Positions 37,001 to 52,200 of a DNA stretch of 64,000 bases are shown here, one piece after another. A model generated the notes under the pieces. That model had not been told where the DNA came from and did no database searches. It saw nothing but the letters and a program-made list of their open reading frames with translations. Made by a program: the position numbers and the translations under genes. The stretch is from Hydractinia symbiolongicarpus (taxonomy: Eukaryota; Cnidaria; Hydrozoa; Anthoathecata; Hydractiniidae), in NCBI RefSeq assembly GCF_029227915.1, contig NC_079887.1:27713650-27777649 (forward strand), in the 5' to 3' direction. The first letter of the stretch is position 1. The number at the start of each line of letters is the position of its first letter.

Positions 37001-40000
37001 CGGCAAACGAAAATACGCGATTTCCCGTAAATCCCGGGCTTGGTCCGTATAGTCAAAAGTATACAAAGAAAGTACCCAGGGAGTAAACTCATTTCCCGAA
37101 CGATTTTTTAAATTACTTTTTCACCACTAAAACGCATGAGACTTGTAGTTTTCAAGAATGTTTTCATTTTTGATGAGACGCTGAATAAAAGCAGTTTAAT
37201 CGCTGGCAAACAAAAACCCGCGATTTCCCGTAAATCCCGGGCTTGGCCCGTATAGTCAAAAGTATACAAAGAGAGTACCCAGGGTGTAAACTCATTTCCC
37301 AAACGATTTTTTAAATTATTATTTCACCACTAAAACGCATGAGACTTGTAGTTTTCAAGAATGTTTTCATTTTTGATGAGACGCTGAATAAAAGCAGTTT
37401 AATCGCCGGCAAACGAAAACCTGCGATTTCCCGTAAATCCCGGACTCGGCCCGTATAGTCAAAAGTATACAAAGAAAGTACCCAGGGAGTAAACTCATTT
37501 CCAGAACGATTTTTTAAATTATTTATTCACCACTAAAACGCATAAGACTTGTAGTTTTTAAAAATGTTTTCATTTTTGATGAGACGCTGAATAAAAGAAG
37601 TTTAATCGCCGGCAAACGAAAACCCGCGATTTCCGGTAAATCCCGGGCTTGGCCCGTATAGTCAAAAGTATACAAAGAAAGTACCCAGGGAGTAAACTCA
37701 TTTCCCGAACGATTTTTTAAATTACTTTTTCACCACTAAAACGCATGAGACTTGTAGTTTTCAAAAATGTTTTAATTTTTGATGAGACGCTGAATAAAAG
37801 AAGTTTAATCGCCGGCAAACGAAAACCTGCGATTTCCCGTAAATCCCGGACTCGGCCCGTAAAATCAAAAGTATACAAAGAAAGTACCCAGGGTGTAAAC
37901 TCATTTCCTGAACGATTTTTTAAATTATTTTTTCACCACTAAAACGCATGAGACTTATAGTTTTCAAAAATGTTTTCATTTTTGATGAGACGCTGAATAA
38001 AAGAAGTTTAATCGCCGGCAAACGAAAACCTGCGATTTCCCGCAAATCCCGGACTCGGCCCGTATAGTCAAAAGTATACAAAGAGAGTACCCAGGGTGTA
38101 AACTCATTTCCCTAACGAATTTTTAAATTACTTTTTCACCACTAAAACGCATGAGACTTGTAGTTTTCAAAAATGTTTTAATTTTTGATGAGACGCTGAA
38201 TAAAAGAAGTTTAATCGCCGGCAAACGAAAACCCGCGATTTCCGGTAAATCCCGGGCTTGGCCCGTATAGTCAAAAGTATACAAAGAAAGTACCCAGGGA
38301 GTAAACTCATTTCCCGAACGATTTTTTAAATTACTTTTTCACCACTAAAACGCATGAGACTTGTAGTTTTCAAAAATGTTTTAATTTTTGATGAGACGCT
38401 GAATAAAAGAAGTTTAATCGCCGGCAAACGAAAACCTGCGATTTCCCGTAAATCCCGGACTCGGCCCGTAAAATCAAAAGTATACAAAGAAAGTACCCAG
38501 GGTGTAAACTCATTTCCTGAACGATTTTTTAAATTATTTTTTCACCACTAAAACGCATGAGACTTATAGTTTTCAAAAATGTTTTCATTTTTGATGAGAC
38601 GCTGAATAAAAGAAGTTTAATCGCCGGCAAACGAAAACCTGCGATTTCCCGCAAATCCCGGACTCGGCCCGTATAGTCAAAAGTATACAAAGAGAGTACC
38701 CAGGGTGTAAACTCATTTCCCTAACGAATTTTTAAATTATTTTTTCACCACTAAAACGCATGAGACTTGTAGTTTTCAGAAATGTTTTCATTTTTGATGA
38801 GACGCTTAATGAAAGAGGTTTAATCGCCGGAAAACGAAAAACCGCGATTTCCCGTAAATCCCGTATCGTCGAATGTATACAAAGAAAGTACCCTGTAAGT
38901 AAACTCATTTACAGAACGATTTTTTAAATTATTTTTTCACCACTAAAACGCATAAGACTTGTAGTTTTTAAAAATGTTTTCATTTTTGATGAGACGCTGA
39001 ATAAAAGAAGTTTAATCGCCGGCAAACGAAAACCCCCGATTTCCCGTAAATCCCGGCTTGGCCCGTATAGTCAAAAGTATACAAAAAAAGTACCCAGGGA
39101 GTAAACTCATTTCCCGAACGATTTTTTAATTTACTTTTTCACCACTAAAACGCATGAGACTTGTAGTTTTTAAAAATGTTTTTATTTTTGATGAGACGCT
39201 TTATAAAAGAAGTTTAATCGCCGGCAAACGAAAACCTGCGATTTCCCGTAAATCCTGGACTCGGCCCGTATAGTCAAAAGTATACAAAGAAAGTACCCAG
39301 GGAGTAAACTCATTTCTCAAACGATTTTTTAAATTATTATTTCACCACTAAAACGCATGAGACTTGTAGTTTTCAAGAATGTTTTCATTTTTGATGAGAC
39401 GCTGAATAAAAGCAGTTTAATCGCCGGCAAACAAAAACCCGCGATTTCCCGTAAATTCCGGGCTTGGCCCGTATAGTCAAAAGTATACAAAGAAAGTACC
39501 CAGGGAGTAAACTCATTTCCCGAACGATTTTTTAATTTACTTTTTCACCACTAAAACGCATGAGACTTGTAGTTTTTAAAAATGTTTTCATTTTTGATGA
39601 GACGCTGAATAAATGAAGTTTTATCGCCGGCAAACGAAAACCTGCGATTTCCCGTAAATCCTGGACTCGGCCGGTATAGTCAAAAGTATACAAAGAAAGT
39701 ACCCAGGGAGTAAACTCATTTCCCGAACGATTTTTTAAATTATTATTTCACCACTAAAACGCATGAGACTTGTAGTTTTGAAAAATGTTTTCATTTTTGA
39801 TGAGACGCTGAATAAATGAAGTATAATCGCCGGCAAACGAAAACCTGCGATTTCCCGTAAATCCTGGACTCGGCCCGTATAGTCAAAAGTATACAAAGAA
39901 AGTACCCAGGGAGTAAACTCATTTCCCAAACGATTTTTTAAATTATTATTTCACCACTAAAACGCATGAGACATGTAGTTTTCAAGAATGTTTTCATTTT

Positions 40001-43000
40001 TGATGAGACGCTGAATAAAAGCAGTTTAATCGCCGGCAAACGAAAACCAGCGATTTCCCGTAAATCCCGGACTCGGCCCGTATAGTCAAAAGTATACAAA
40101 GAAAGTACCCAGGGAGTAAACTCATTTCCAGAACGATTTTTTAAATTATTTATTCACCACTAAAACGCATAAGACTTGTAGTTTTTAAAAATGTTTTCAT
40201 TTTTGATGAGACGCTGAATAAAAGAAGTTTAATCGCCGGCAAACGAAAACCCGCGATTTCCGGTAAATCCCGGGCTTGGCCCGTATAGTCAAAAGTATAC
40301 AAAGAAAGTACCCAGGGAGTAAACTCATTTCCCGAACGATTTTTTAAATTACTTTTTCACCACTAAAACGCATGAGACTTGTAGTTTTCAAAAATGTTTT
40401 AATTTTTGATGAGACGCTGAATAAAAGAAGTTTAATCGCCGGCAAACGAAAACCTGCGATTTCCCGTAAATCCCGGACTCGGCCCGTAAAATCAAAAGTA
40501 TACAAAGAAAGTACCCAGGGTGTAAACTCATTTCCCGAACGATTTTTTAATTTACTTTTTCACCACTAAAACGCATGAGACTTGTAGTTTTTAAAAATTT
40601 TTTCATTTTTGATGAGACGCTGAATAAAAGAAGTTTAATCGCCGGCAAACGAAAATACGCGATTTCCCGTAAATCCCGGGCTTGGCTCGTATAGTCAAAA
40701 GTATACAAAGAAAGTACCCAGGGAGTAAACTCATTCCCCGAACGATTTTTTAAATTAATTTTTCACCACTAAAACGCATGAGACTTGTAGTTTTTAAAAA
40801 TGTTTTCATTTTTGATGAGACGCTGAATAAATGAAGTTTAATCGCCGGCAAACGAAAACCTGCGATTTCCCGTAAATCCTGGACTCGGCCCGTATAGTCA
40901 AAAGTATACAAAGAAAGTACCCAGGGAGTAAACTCATTTCCCAAACGATTTTTTAAATTATTATTTCACCACTAAAGCCCATGAGACTTGTAGTTTTTAA
41001 AAATGTTTTCATTTTTGATAAGACGCTGAATAAAAGAAGTTTAATCGCCGGCAAACGAAAACCCGCAATTTCCCGTAAATCCCGGGCTTGGCCCGTATAG
41101 TCAAAAGTTTACAAAGAAAGTACCCAGGGAGTAAACTCATTTCCCGAACGATTTTTTAAATTACTTTTTCACCACTAAAACGCATGAGACTTGTAGTTTT
41201 CAAAAATGTTTTAATTTTTGATGAGACGCTGAATAAAAGTAGTTTAATCGCCGGCAAACGAAAACCTGCGATTTCCCGTAAATCCCGGACTCGGCCCGTA
41301 TAGTCAAAAGTATACAAAGAAAGTACCCAGGGAGTAAACTCATTTCCAGAACGATTTTTTAAATTATTTATTCACCACTAAAACGCATAAGATTTGTAGT
41401 TTTTAAAAATGTTTTCATTTTTGATGAGACACTGAATAAAAGAAGTTTAATCGCCGGCAAACGAAAACCCGCGATTTCCCGTAAATCCCGGGCTTGGCCC
41501 GTATAGTCAAAAGTATACAAAGAAAGTACCCAGGGAGTAAACTCATTTCCCGAACGATTTTTTAAATTACTTTTTCACCACTAAAACGCATGAGACTTGT
41601 AGTTTTCAAGAATGTTTTCATTTTTGATGAGACGCTGAATAAAAGCAGTTTAATCGCCGGCAAACAAAAACCCGCGATTTCCCGTAAATCCCGGGCTTGG
41701 CCCGTATAGTCAAAAGTATACAAAGAGAGTACCCAGGGTGTAAACTCATTTCCCACACGATTTTTTAAATTATTATTTCACCCCTAAAACGCATGAGACT
41801 TGTAGTTTTCAAGAATGTTTTCACTTTTGATGAGACGCTGAATAAAAGCAGTTTAATCGCCGGCAAACGAAAACCTGCGATTTCCCGTAAATCCCGGACT
41901 CGGCCCGTATAGTCAAAAGTATACAAAGAAAGTACCCAGGGAGTAAACTCATTTCCAGAACGATTTTTTAAATTATTTATTCACCACTAAAACGCATAAG
42001 ATTTGTAGTTTTTAAAAATGTTTTCATTTTTGATGAGACGCTGAACAAAAGAAGTTTAATCGCCGGCAAACGAAAACCCGCGATTTCCGGTAAATCCCGG
42101 GCTTGGCCCGTATAGTCAAAAGTATACAAAGAAAGTACCCAGGGAGTAAACTCATTTCCCGAACGATTTTTTAAATTACTTTTTCACCACTAAAACGCAT
42201 GAGACTTGTAGTTTTCAAGAATGTTTTCATTTTTGATGAGACGCTGAATAAAAGCACTTTAATCGCCGGCAAACAAAAACCCGCGATTTCCCGTAAATCC
42301 CGGGCTTGGCCCGTATAGTCAAAAGTATACAAAGAAAGTACCCAGGGAGTAAACTCATTTCCCGAACGATTTTTTAATTTACTTTTTCACCACTAAAACG
42401 CATGAGACTTGTAGTTTTTAAAAATGTTTTCATTTTTGATGAGACGCTGAATAAAAGAAGTTTAATCGCCGGCAAACGAAAATACGCGATTTCCTGTAAA
42501 TCCCGGGCTTGGCCCGTATAGTCAAAAGTATACAAAGAAAGTACCCAGGGAGTAAACTCATTTCCCGAACGATTTTTTAAATTACTTTTTCACCACTAAA
42601 ACGCATGAGACTTGTAGTTTTCAAGAATGTTTTCATTTTTGATGAGACGCTGAATAAAAGCAGTTTAATCGCCGGCAAACAAAAACCCGCGATTTCCCGT
42701 AAATCCCGGGCTTGGCCCGTATAGTCAAAAGTATACAAAGAGAGTACCCAGGGTGTAAACTCATTTCCCAAACGATTTTTTAAATTATTATTTCACCACT
42801 AAAACGCATGAGACTTGTAGTTTTCAAGAATGTTTTCATTTTTGATGAGACGCTGAATAAAAGCAGTTTAATCGCCGGCAAACGAAAACCTGCGATTTCC
42901 CGTAAATCCCGGACTCGGCCCGTATAGTCAAAAGTATACAAAGAAAGTACACAGGGAGTAAACTCATTTCCAGAACGATTTTTTAAATTATTTATTCACC

Positions 43001-46000
43001 ACTAAAACGCATAAGACTTGTAGTTTTTAAAAATGTTTTCATTTTTGATGAGACGCTGAATAAAAGAAGTTTAATCGCCGGCAAACGAAAACCCGCGATT
43101 TCCGGTAAATCCCGGGCTTGGCCCGTATAGTCAAAAGTATACAAAGAAAGTACCCAGGGAGTAAACTCATTTCCCGAACGATTTTTTAAATTACTTTTTC
43201 ACCACTAAAACGCATGAGACTTGTAGTTTTCAAAAATGTTTTAATTTTTGATGAGACGCTGAATAAAAGAAGTTTAATCGCCGGCAAACGAAAACCCGCG
43301 ATTTCCGGTAAATCCCGGGCTTGGCCCGTATAGTCAAAAGTATACAAAGAAAGTACCCAGGGAGTAAACTCATTTCTCAAACGATTTTTTAAATTATTAT
43401 TTCACCACTAAAACGCATGAGACTTGTAGTTTTTAAAAATGTTTTCATTTTTGATGAGACGCTGAATAAAAGAAGTTTAATCGCCGGCAAACGAAAATAC
43501 GCGATTTCCCGTAAATCCCGGGCTTGGTCCGTATAGTCAAAAGTATACAAAGAAAGTACCCAGGGAGTAAACTCATTTCCCGAACGATTTTTTAAATTAC
43601 TTTTTCACCACTAAAACGCATGAGACTTGTAGTTTTCAAGAATGTTTTAATTTTTGATGAGACGCTGAATAAAAGCAGTTTAATCGCTGGCAAACAAAAA
43701 CCCGCGATTTCCCGTAAATCCCGGGCTTGGCCCGTATAGTCAAAAGTATACAAAGAGAGTACCCAGGGTGTAAACTCATTTCCCAAACGATTTTTTAAAT
43801 TATTATTTCACCACTAAAACGCATGAGACTTGTAGTTTTCAAGAATGTTTTCATTTTTGATGAGACGCTGAATAAAAGCAGTTTAATCGCCGGCAAACGA
43901 AAACCTGCGATTTCCCGTAAATCCCGGACTCGGCCCGTATAGTCAAAAGTATACAAAGAAAGTACCCAGGGAGTAAACTCATTTCCAGAACGATTTTTTA
44001 AATTATTTATTCACCACTAAAACGCATAAGACTTGTAGTTTTTAAAAATGTTTTCATTTTTGATGAGACGCTGAATAAAAGAAGTTTAATCGCCGGCAAA
44101 CGAAAACCCGCGATTTCCGGTAAATCCCGGGCTTGGCCCGTATAGTCAAAAGTATACAAAGAAAGTACCCAGGGAGTAAACTCATTTCCCGAACGATTTT
44201 TTAAATTACTTTTTCACCACTAAAACGCATGAGACTTGTAGTTTTCAAAAATGTTTTAATTTTTGATGAGACGCTGAATAAAAGAAGTTTAATCGCCGGC
44301 AAACGAAAACCTGCGATTTCTCGTAAATCCCGGACTCGGCCCGTAAAATCAAAAGTATACAAAGAAAGTACCCAGGGTGTAAACTCATTTCCTGAACGAT
44401 TTTTTAAATTATTTTTTCACCACTAAAACGCATGAGACTTATAGTTTTCAAAAATGTTTTCATTTTTGATGAGACGCTGAATAAAAGAAGTTTAATCGCC
44501 GGCAAACGAAAACCTGCGATTTCCCGCAAATCCCGGACTCGGCCCGTATAGTCAAAAGTATACAAAGAGAGTACCCAGGGTGTAAACTGATTTCCCTAAC
44601 GAATTTTTAAATTATTTTTTCACCACTAAAACGCATGAGACTTGTAGTTTTCAGAAATGTTTTCATTTTTGATGAGACGCTTAATGAAAGAGGTTTAATC
44701 GCCGGAAAACGAAAACCCGCGATTTCCCGTAAATCCCGTATCGTCGAATGTATACAAAGAAAGTACCCTGTAAGTAAACTCATTTACAGAACGATTTTTT
44801 AAATTATTTTTTCACCACTAAAACGCATAAGACTTGTAGTTTTTAAAAATGTTTTCATTTTTGATGAGACGCTGAATAAAAGAAGTTTAATCGCCGGCAA
44901 ACGAAAACCCCCGATTTCCCGTAAATCCCGGCTTGGCCCGTATAGTCAAAAGTATACAAAAAAAGTACCCAGGGAGTAAACTCATTTCCCGAACGATTTT
45001 TTAATTTACTTTTTCACCACTAAAACGCATGAGACTTGTAGTTTTTAAAAATGTTTTTATTTTTGATGAGACGCTTTATAAAAGAAGTTTAATCGCCGGC
45101 AAACGAAAACCTGCGATTTCCCGTAAATCCTGGACTCGGCCCGTATAGTCAAAAGTATACAAAGAAAGTACCCAGGGAGTAAACTCATTTCTCAAACGAT
45201 TTTTTAAATTATTATTTCACCACTAAAACGCATGAGACTTGTAGTTTTCAAGAATGTTTTCATTTTTGATGAGACGCTGAATAAAAGCAGTTTAATCGCG
45301 GGCAAACAAAAACCCGCGATTTCCCGTAAATTCCGGGCTTGGCCCGTATAGTCAAAAGTATACAAAGAAAGTACCCAGGGAGTAAACTCATTTCCCGAAC
45401 GATTTTTTAATTTACTTTTTCACCACTAAAACGCATGAGACTTGTAGTTTTTAAAAATGTTTTCATTTTTGATGAGACGCTGAATAAATGAAGTTTAATC
45501 GCCGGCAAACGAAAACCTGCGATTTCCCGTAAATCCTGGACTCGGCCGGTATAGTCAAAAGTATACAAAGAAAGTACCCAGGGAGTAAACTCATTTCCCG
45601 AACGATTTTTTAAATTATTATTTCACCACTAAAACGCATGAGACTTGTAGTTTTGAAAAATGTTTTCATTTTTGATGAGACGCTGAATAAATGAAGTATA
45701 ATCGCCGGCAAACGAAAACCTGCGATTTCCCGTAAATCCTGGACTCGGCCCGTATAGTCAAAAGTATACAAAGAAAGTACCCAGGGAGTAAACTCATTTC
45801 CCAAACGATTTTTTAAATTATTATTTCACCACTAAAACGCATGAGACATGTAGTTTTCAAGAATGTTTTCATTTTTGATGAGACGCTGAATAAAAGCAGT
45901 TTAATCGCCGGCAAACGAAAACCAGCGATTTCCCGTAAATCCCGGACTCGGCCCGTATAGTCAAAAGTATACAAAGAAAGTACCCAGGGAGTAAACTCTT

Positions 46001-47170
46001 TTCCAGAACGATTTTTTAAATTATTTATTCACCACTAAAACGCATAAGACTTGTAGTTTTTAAAAATGTTTTCATTTTTGATGAGACGCTGAATGAAAGA
46101 AGTTTAATCGCCGGCAAACGAAAACCCGCGATTTCCGGTAAATCCCGGGCTTGACCCGTATAGTCAAAAGTATACAAAGAAAGTACCCAGGGAGTAAACT
46201 CATTTCCCGAACGATTTTTTAAATTACTTTTTCACCACTAAAACGCATGAGACTTGTAGTTTTCAAAAATGTTTTAATTTTTGATGAGACGCTGAATAAA
46301 AGAAGTTTAATCGCCGGCAAACGAAAACCTGCGATTTCCCGTAAATCCCGGACTCGGCCCGTAAAATCAAAAGTATACAAAGAAAGTACCCAGGGTGTAA
46401 ACTCATTTCCCGAACGATTTTTTAATTTACTTTTTCACCACTAAAACGCATGAGACTTGTAGTTTTTAAAAATTTTTTCATTTTTGATGAGACGCTGAAT
46501 AAAAGAAGTTTAATCGCCGGCAAACGAAAATACGCGATTTCCCGTAAATCCCGGGCTTGGCTCGTATAGTCAAAAGTATACAAAGAAAGTACCCAGGGAG
46601 TAAACTCATTCCCCGAACGATTTTTTAAATTAATTTTTCACCACTAAAACGCATGAGACTTGTAGTTTTTAAAAATGTTTTCATTTTTGATGAGACGCTG
46701 AATAAATGAAGTTTAATCGCCGGCAAACGAAAACCTGCGATTTCCCGTAAATCCTGGACTCGGCCCGTATAGTCAAAAGTATACAAAGAAAGTACCCAGG
46801 GAGTAAACTCATTTCCCAAACGATTTTTTAAATTATTATTTCACCACTAAAGCCCATGAGACTTGTGGTTTTTAAAAATGTTTTCATTTTTGATAAGACG
46901 CTGAATAAAAGAAGTTTAATCGCCGGCAAACGAAAACCCGCAATTTCCCGTAAATCCCGGGCTTGGCCCGTATAGTCAAAAGTTTACAAAGAAAGTACCC
47001 AGGGAGTAAACTCATTTCCCGAACGATTTTTTAAATTACTTTTTCACCACTAAAACGCATGAGACTTGTAGTTTTCAAAAATGTTTTAATTTTTGATGAG
47101 ACGCTGAATAAAAGTAGTTTAATCGCCGGCAAACGAAAACCTGCGATTTCCCGTAAATCCCGGACTCGGC
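33720..47170. repeat. Large tandem duplication, about 29 monomers (~5.9 kb unit)
   Basis: About 33.72-41.28 kb is repeated at about 41.22-47.17 kb. The offset is 7,500 bp at the start (TTTCCCACACG at 34251 and 41751), 6,484 bp after copy one's extra 1,015 bp, and 5,875 bp after its extra 609 bp (private GAAGTATAATCG at about 39820 and 45693; AAAAGTAGTTT at about 41237 and 47112). The numbers close: 7,500 - 1,015 - 609 is 5,876, and the remaining 1 bp is an extra T near 34470. Confidence 0.9.
35078..37302. repeat. Five-monomer (1,015-bp) higher-order repeat
   Basis: Subtype order repeats with a 1,015-bp offset (for example AACTCAATTCCCG at about 35667 and 36682, and TTGGTCCGTATAG at about 36026 and 37041). 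The second copy of the large duplication has one fewer such unit, so this is a later local expansion or a loss. Confidence 0.85.
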
Positions 47171-47290
47171 CCGTAAAATCAAAAGTATACAAAGAAAGTA
47201 CCCAGGGTGTAAACTCATTTCCCGAACGATTTTTTAAATTATTTTTTCACCACTAAAACGCATAAAAATGTTTTCATTTTTGATGAGACG
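47040..47290. repeat. Shortened monomer at a duplication breakpoint
   Basis: At 47260-47275 the sequence goes from AAAACGCAT directly into AAAAATGTTTTC, missing about 16 bases (GAGACTTATAGTTTTC in the related monomers). Downstream of this point the sequence matches the region near 45.66 kb (GAAGTATAATCG at 47301 and 45693), so the deletion coincides with a switch of repeat register. Confidence 0.75.
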
Positions 47291-49235
47291 CTGAATAAAT
47301 GAAGTATAATCGCCGGCAAACGAAAACCTGCGATTTCCCGTAAATCCTGGACTCGGCCCGTATAGTCAAAAGTATACAAAGAAAGTACCCAGGGAGTAAA
47401 CTCATTTCCCAAACGATTTTTTAAATTATTATTTCACCACTAAAACGCATGAGACTTGTAGTTTTCAAGAATGTTTTCATTTTTGATGAGACGCTGAATA
47501 AAAGCAGTTTAATCGCCGGCAAACGAAAACCAGCGATTTCCCGTAAATCCCGGACTCGGCCCGTATGGTCAAAAGTATACAAAGAAAGTACCCAGGGAGT
47601 AAACTCATTTCCAGAACGATTTTTTAAATTATTTATTCACCACTAAAACGCATAAGACTTGTAGTTTTTAAAAATGTTTTCATTTTTGATGAGACGCTGG
47701 ATAAAAGAAGTTTAATCGCCGGCAAACGAAAACCCGCGATTTTCGGTAAATCCCGGGCTTGGCCCGTATAGTCAAAAGTATACAAAGAAAGTACCCAGGG
47801 AGTAAACTCATTTCCCGAACGATTTTTTAAATTACTTTTTCACCACTAAAACGCATGAGACTTGTAGTTTTCAAAAATGTTTTAATTTTTGATGAGACGC
47901 TGAATAAAAAAAGTTTAATCGCCGGCAAACGAAAACCTGCGATTTCCCGTAAATCCCGGACTCGGCCCGTAAAATCAAAAGTATACAAAGAAAGTACCCA
48001 GGGTGTCAACTCATTTCCCGAACGATTTTTTAAATTATTTTTTCACCACTAAAACGCATGAGACTTATAGTTTTCAAAAATGTTTTCATTTTTGATGAGA
48101 CGCTGAATAAAAGAAGTTTAATCGCCGGCAAACGAAAACCTGCGATTTCCCGTAAATCCCGGACTCGGCCCGTATAGTCAAAAGTATACAAAGAGAGTAC
48201 CCAGGGTGTAAACTCATTTCCCTAACGAATTTTTAAATTATTTTTTCACCACTAAAACGCATGAGACTTGTAGTTTTCAGAAATGTTTTCATTTTTGATG
48301 AGACACTTAATGAAAGAGGTTTAATCGCCGGAAAAAGAAAACCCGCGATTTCCCGTAAATCCCGTATCGTCGAATGTATACAAAGAAAGTACCCTGTGAG
48401 TAAACTCATTTACAGAACGATTTTTTAAATTATTTTTTTACCACTAAAACGCATAAGACTTGTAGTTTTTAAAAATGTTTTCATTTTTGATAAGACGCTG
48501 AATAAAAGCAGTTTAATCGCCGGCAAACGAAAACCAGCGATTTCCCGTAAATCCCGGACTCGGCCCGTATAGTCAAAAGTATACAAAGAAAGTACCCTGG
48601 GAGTAAACTCATTTCCAGAACGATTTTTTAAATTATTTATTCACCACTAAAACGCATAAGACTTGTAGTTTTTAAAAATGTTTTCATTTTTGATGAGACG
48701 CTGAATAAAAGAAGTTTAATCGCCGGCAAACGAAAACCCGCGATTTCCGGTAAATCCCGGGCTTGGCCCGTATAGTCAAAAGTATACAAAGAAAGTACCC
48801 AGGGAGTAAACTCATTTCCCGAACGATTATTTAAATTACTTTTTCACCACTAAAACGCATGAGACTTGTAGTTTTCAAAAATGTTTTCATTTTTGATGAG
48901 ACGCGGAATAAAAGAAGTTTAATCGCCGGCAAACGAAAACCTGCGATTTCCCGTAAATCCCGGACTCGGCCCGTATAGCCAAAAGTATACAAAGTAAGTA
49001 CCCTGTGAGTAAACTCATTTACAGAACGATTTTTTAAATTATTTTTTCACCACTAAAACGCATAAGACTTGTAGTTTTTAAGAATGTTTTCATTTTTGAT
49101 GAGACGCTGAATAAAAGAAGTTTAATCGCCGGCAAACGAAAACCCCCGATTTCCCGTAAATGCCGGCTTGGCCCGTATAGTCAAAAGTATACAAAGAAAG
49201 TACCCAGGGAGTAAACTCATTTCCCGAACGATTTT

Positions 49236-52200
49236 TTAAATTATTTTTTCACCACTAAAACGCATGAGACTTGTAGTTTTCAAAAATGTTTTCATTTTTA
49301 ATGAGACGTTGAATAAAAGAAGTTTAATCGCCGGCAAACGAAAACCTGCGATTTCCCGTAAATCCTGGACTCGGCCCGTATAGTCAAAAGTATACAAAGA
49401 AAGTACCCAGGGAGTAAACTCATTTCTCAAACGATTTTATAAATTATTATTTCACCACTAAAAAGCATGAGACTTGTAGTTTTCAAGAATGTTTTCATTT
49501 TTGATGAGACGCTGAATAAAAGCAGTTTAATCGCCGGCAAACAAAAACCCGCGATTTCCCGTAAATCCCGGGCTTGGCCCGTATAGTCAAAAGTATACAA
49601 AGAAAGTACCCAGGGAGTAAACTCATTCCCCGAACGATTTTTTAAATTATTTTTTCACCACTAAAACGCATAAGACTTGTAGTTTTTAAAAATGTTTTCA
49701 TTTTTGATGAGACGCTGAATAAAAGAAGTTTAATCGCCGGCAAACGAAAACCCCCGATTTCCCGTAAATCCCGGGCTTGGCCCGTATAGTCAAAAGTATA
49801 CAAAGAAAGTACCCAGGGAGTAAACTCATTCCCCGAACGATTTTTTAAATTATTTTTTCACCACTAAAACGCATAAGACTTGTAGTTTTTAAAAATGTTT
49901 TCATTTTTGATGAGACGCTGAATAAAAGAAGTTTAATCGCCGGCAAACGAAAACCCCCGATTTCCCGTAAATCCCGGCTTGGCCCGTATAGTCAAAAGTA
50001 TACAAAGAAAGTACCCAGGGAGTAAACTCATTTCCCGAACGATTTTTTAAATTATTTTTTCACCACTAAAACGCATGAGACTTGTAGTTTTCAAAAATGT
50101 TTTCATTTTTAATGAGACGTTGAATAAAAGAAGTTTAATCGCCGGCAAACGAAAACCTGCGATTTCCCGTAAATCCTGGACTCGGCCCGTATAGTCAAAA
50201 GTATACAAAGAAAGTACCCAGGGAGTAAACTCATTTCTCAAACGATTTTATAAATTATTATTTCACCACTAAAAAGCATGAGACTTGTAGTTTTCAAGAA
50301 TGTTTTCATTTTTGATGAGACGCTGAATAAAAGCAGTTTAATCGCCGGCAAACAAAAACCCGCGATTTCCCGTAAATCCCGGGCTTGGCCCGTATAGTCA
50401 AAAGTATACAAAGAAAGTACCCAGGGAGTAAACTCATTTCCCGAACGATTTTTTAATTTACTTTTTCACCACTAAAACGCATGAGACTTGTAGTTTTTAA
50501 AAATGTTTTCATTTTTGATGAGACGCTGAATAAAAGAAGTTTAATTGCCGGCAAACGAAAATACGCGATTTCCCGTAAATCCCGGGCTTGGCCCGTATAG
50601 TCAAAAGTATACAAAGAAAGTACCCAGGGAGTAAACTCATTTCCCTAACGAATTTTTAAATTATTTTTTCACCACTAAAACGCATGAGACTTGTAGTTTT
50701 CAGAAATGTTTTCATTTTTGATGAGACGCTTAATGAAAGAGGTTTAATCGCCGGAAAACGAAAACCCGCGATTTCCCGTAAATCCCGTATCGTCGAATGT
50801 ATACAAAGAAAGTACCCTGTGAGTAAACTCATTTACAGAACGATTTTTTAAATTACTTTTTCACCACTAAAACGCATAAGACTTGTAGTTTTTAAAAATG
50901 TTTTCATTTTTGATGAGACGCTGAATAAAAGAAGTTTAATCGCCGGCAAACGAAAACCCCCGATTTCCCGTAAATCCCGGCTTGGCCCGTATAGTCAAAA
51001 GTATACAAAGAAAGTACCCAGGGAGTAAACTCATTTCCCGAACGATTTTTTAAATTATTTTTTCACCACTAAAACGCATGAGACTTGTAGTTTTCAAAAA
51101 TGTTTTCATTTTTAATGAGACGTTGAATAAAAGAAGTTTAATCGCCGGCAAACGAAAACCTGCGATTTCCCGTAAATCCTGGACTCGGCCCGTATAGTCA
51201 AAAGTATACAAAGAAAGTACCCAGGGAGTAAACTCATTTCTCAAACGATTTTATAAATTATTATTTCACCACTAAAAAGCATGAGACTTGTAGTTTTCAA
51301 GAATGTTTTCATTTTTGATGAGACGCTGAATAAAAGCAGTTTAATCGCCGGCAAACAAAAACCCGCGATTTCCCGTAAATCCCGGGCTTGGCCCGTATAG
51401 TCAAAAGTATACAAAGAAAGTACCCAGGGAGTAAACTCATTTCCCGAACGATTTTTTAATTTACTTTTTCACCACTAAAACGCATGAGACTTGTAGTTTT
51501 TAAAAATGTTTTCATTTTTGATGAGACGCTGAATAAAAGAAGTTTAATTGCCGGCAAACGAAAATACGCGATTTCCCGTAAATCCCGGGCTTGGCCCGTA
51601 TAGTCAAAAGTATACAAAGAAAGTACCCAGGGAGTAAACTCATTCCCCGAACGATTTTTTAAATTATTTTTTCACCACTAAAACGCATAAGACTTGTAGT
51701 TTTTAAAAATGTTTTCATTTTTGATGAGACGCTGAATAAAAGAAGTTTAATCGCCGGCAAACGAAAACCCCCGATTTCCCGTAAATCCCGGCTTGGCCCG
51801 TATAGTCAAAAGTATACAAAGAAAGTACCCAGGGAGTAAACTCATTTCCCGAACGATTTTTTAATTTACTTTTTTACCACTAAAACGCATGAGACTTGTA
51901 GTTTTTAAAAATGTTTTCATTTTTGATGAGACGCTGAATAAAAGAAGTTTAATTGCCGGCAAACGAAAATACGCGATTTCCCGTAAATCCCGGGCTTGGC
52001 CCGTATAGTCAAAAGTATACAAAGAAAGTACCCAGGGAGTAAACTCATTCCCGAACGATTTTTTAAATTATTTTTTCACCACTAAAACGCATAAGACTTG
52101 TAGTTTTTAAAAATGTTTTCATTTTTGATGAGACGCTGAATAAAAGAAGTTTAATCGCCGGCAAACGAAAACCCCCGATTTCCCGTAAATCCCGGCTTGG

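Noticed and set aside
15030-45310. Excision footprints of the transposon at the GCCGGC site of other monomers (for example TCGCCCGCAAAC near 15035, TCGCGGGCAAAC near 45297)
   Set aside because: These are single-base substitutions without the extra bases expected after excision from a 3-bp duplication.
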